Assembly: GCF_018294505.1 (NCBI RefSeq)
Contig: NC_057795.1
Location: 522,231,184-522,295,183 of the forward strand
Reading direction: 5' to 3'
Source of the DNA: Triticum aestivum
Taxonomy: Eukaryota > Streptophyta > Magnoliopsida > Poales > Poaceae
DNA: 64,000 nt
A program made the position numbers and the translations under genes. Below are positions 63,581 through 64,000 of this stretch, piece by piece. The number at the start of each line of letters is the position of its first letter. The first letter of the stretch is position 1. The notes beneath the pieces were generated by a model. The model did no database searches. It was given only the letters and a program-made list of their open reading frames with translations, and had not been told where the DNA came from.

Positions 63581-64000
63581 ATGGCGTCCCAAATCTCCCC
63601 GATCGGCGGTGAGTACAATGTTAGAACCATCATCGGCGATGAGTTCGACGTCATCTACACCCGTTCTTCCGCAACGGTGAAAGGATGACTTTCTCGCTTC
63701 AAACGCATGTTCGAAGACTCAGATAATGAGTGGGTCGCTGGCTAGATGTTGAGTACACCACAGTCGTGGGACGAGAGAAGGATCTAAAGGACGAAGAGAG
63801 GAAGAAGCCCGCCATGATCCAGGTTTGCGTGCATGACTTATGCTTGGTCTACCACATATGCCATGCCGACATTGAGTGCCAGGATTTTAAGGACTTCCTC
63901 GAGAGCAACCTAGTCAAATTCGTTACTGTAGACTTTGGTAACGACAAAGAATTCCTGCGTCGGAAAGGCCTCATTGTAGGCAACACCTTTGACCTCCAAA
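63581..64000 (+). pseudogene. DEDD 3'-5' exonuclease-like (Werner-type) gene, runs off the window
   Basis: ATG 63581 reads MASQISPIGGEYNVRTIIGD, FDVIYTRSSATVKG, then a TGA at 63685-63687. The same frame goes on with LSRFKRMFEDSDNEWVAG to a TAG at 63743. From there the frame shifts by one base: DVEYTTVVGREKDLKDEERK, KPAMIQVCVHDLCLVYHICH, FVTVDFGNDKEFLRRKG, GNTFDLQ at the window end. The pattern is that of plant Werner-like exonucleases, with DVE supplying the first Asp and Glu of the DEDD site and the ND-x-x-x-L block the next Asp. The family degrades nucleic acid 3' to 5'. One nonsense change and one frameshift make it a pseudogene unless they are sequence errors. The remainder lies outside the window. 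Confidence 0.65.

Overview
The window is a stretch of large, repeat-rich grass nuclear genome. It is almost certainly from a Triticeae species (wheat, Aegilops, barley or relatives). This rests on recognising a Sukkula-type large retrotransposon derivative (LARD), a BARE/Angela/WIS-type Copia leader, CACTA ends with their subterminal repeats, Stowaway MITEs and Tat-like Ty3/gypsy elements. Family names come from memory; no database was searched. No clearly intact cellular gene is present. The only long intact ORF that looks selected is carried by a transposon.

Layout. 1-2763 is a plus-strand gypsy fragment (gag, protease, reverse transcriptase remnant). 2764-21509 is a minus-strand non-autonomous gypsy element of the same family, here called element D: 3' LTR 2764-3640, an antisense ORF 3941-4720, a 55-bp minisatellite, a spacer, then RT remnant, protease and gag at 18890-21379 and a truncated 5' LTR. 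A complete 12.3-kb LARD (6546-18889, TSD GCCCA, LTRs of about 4.3 kb) lies inside it. 21510-22162 is a Copia leader fragment, cut by a CACTA element that starts at 22163. That CACTA is in turn cut by a complete gypsy element A (23514-31896, TSD CGTAC). 35830-43926 is a lower-copy segment with decayed gene fragments (F-box/DUF295, SINA-like, a repeat-protein pseudogene, an RNase H domain) and nested MITEs. A second CACTA end starts at 43927 inside the RNase H fragment. 48573-50456 holds a head-to-head pair of paralogues of an unrecognised family, each with a CT-rich minisatellite leader and one in-frame stop. 53277-61837 is a complete minus-strand gypsy element B (TSD GCCCC). The window ends in a decayed DEDD 3'-5' exonuclease-like gene at 63581.

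Working together. Elements D, A and B share LTRs, a 55-bp minisatellite and an antisense gene placed between the 3' end of the internal region and the 3' LTR. In D this gene is open for 259 codons and reads as an AT-hook plus a B3-like DNA-binding domain. It has its own TATA box, kept at the same place in A and mutated in B. I consider this antisense, promoter-bearing DNA-binding gene the most interesting system in the window. The head-to-head paralogue pair is second.
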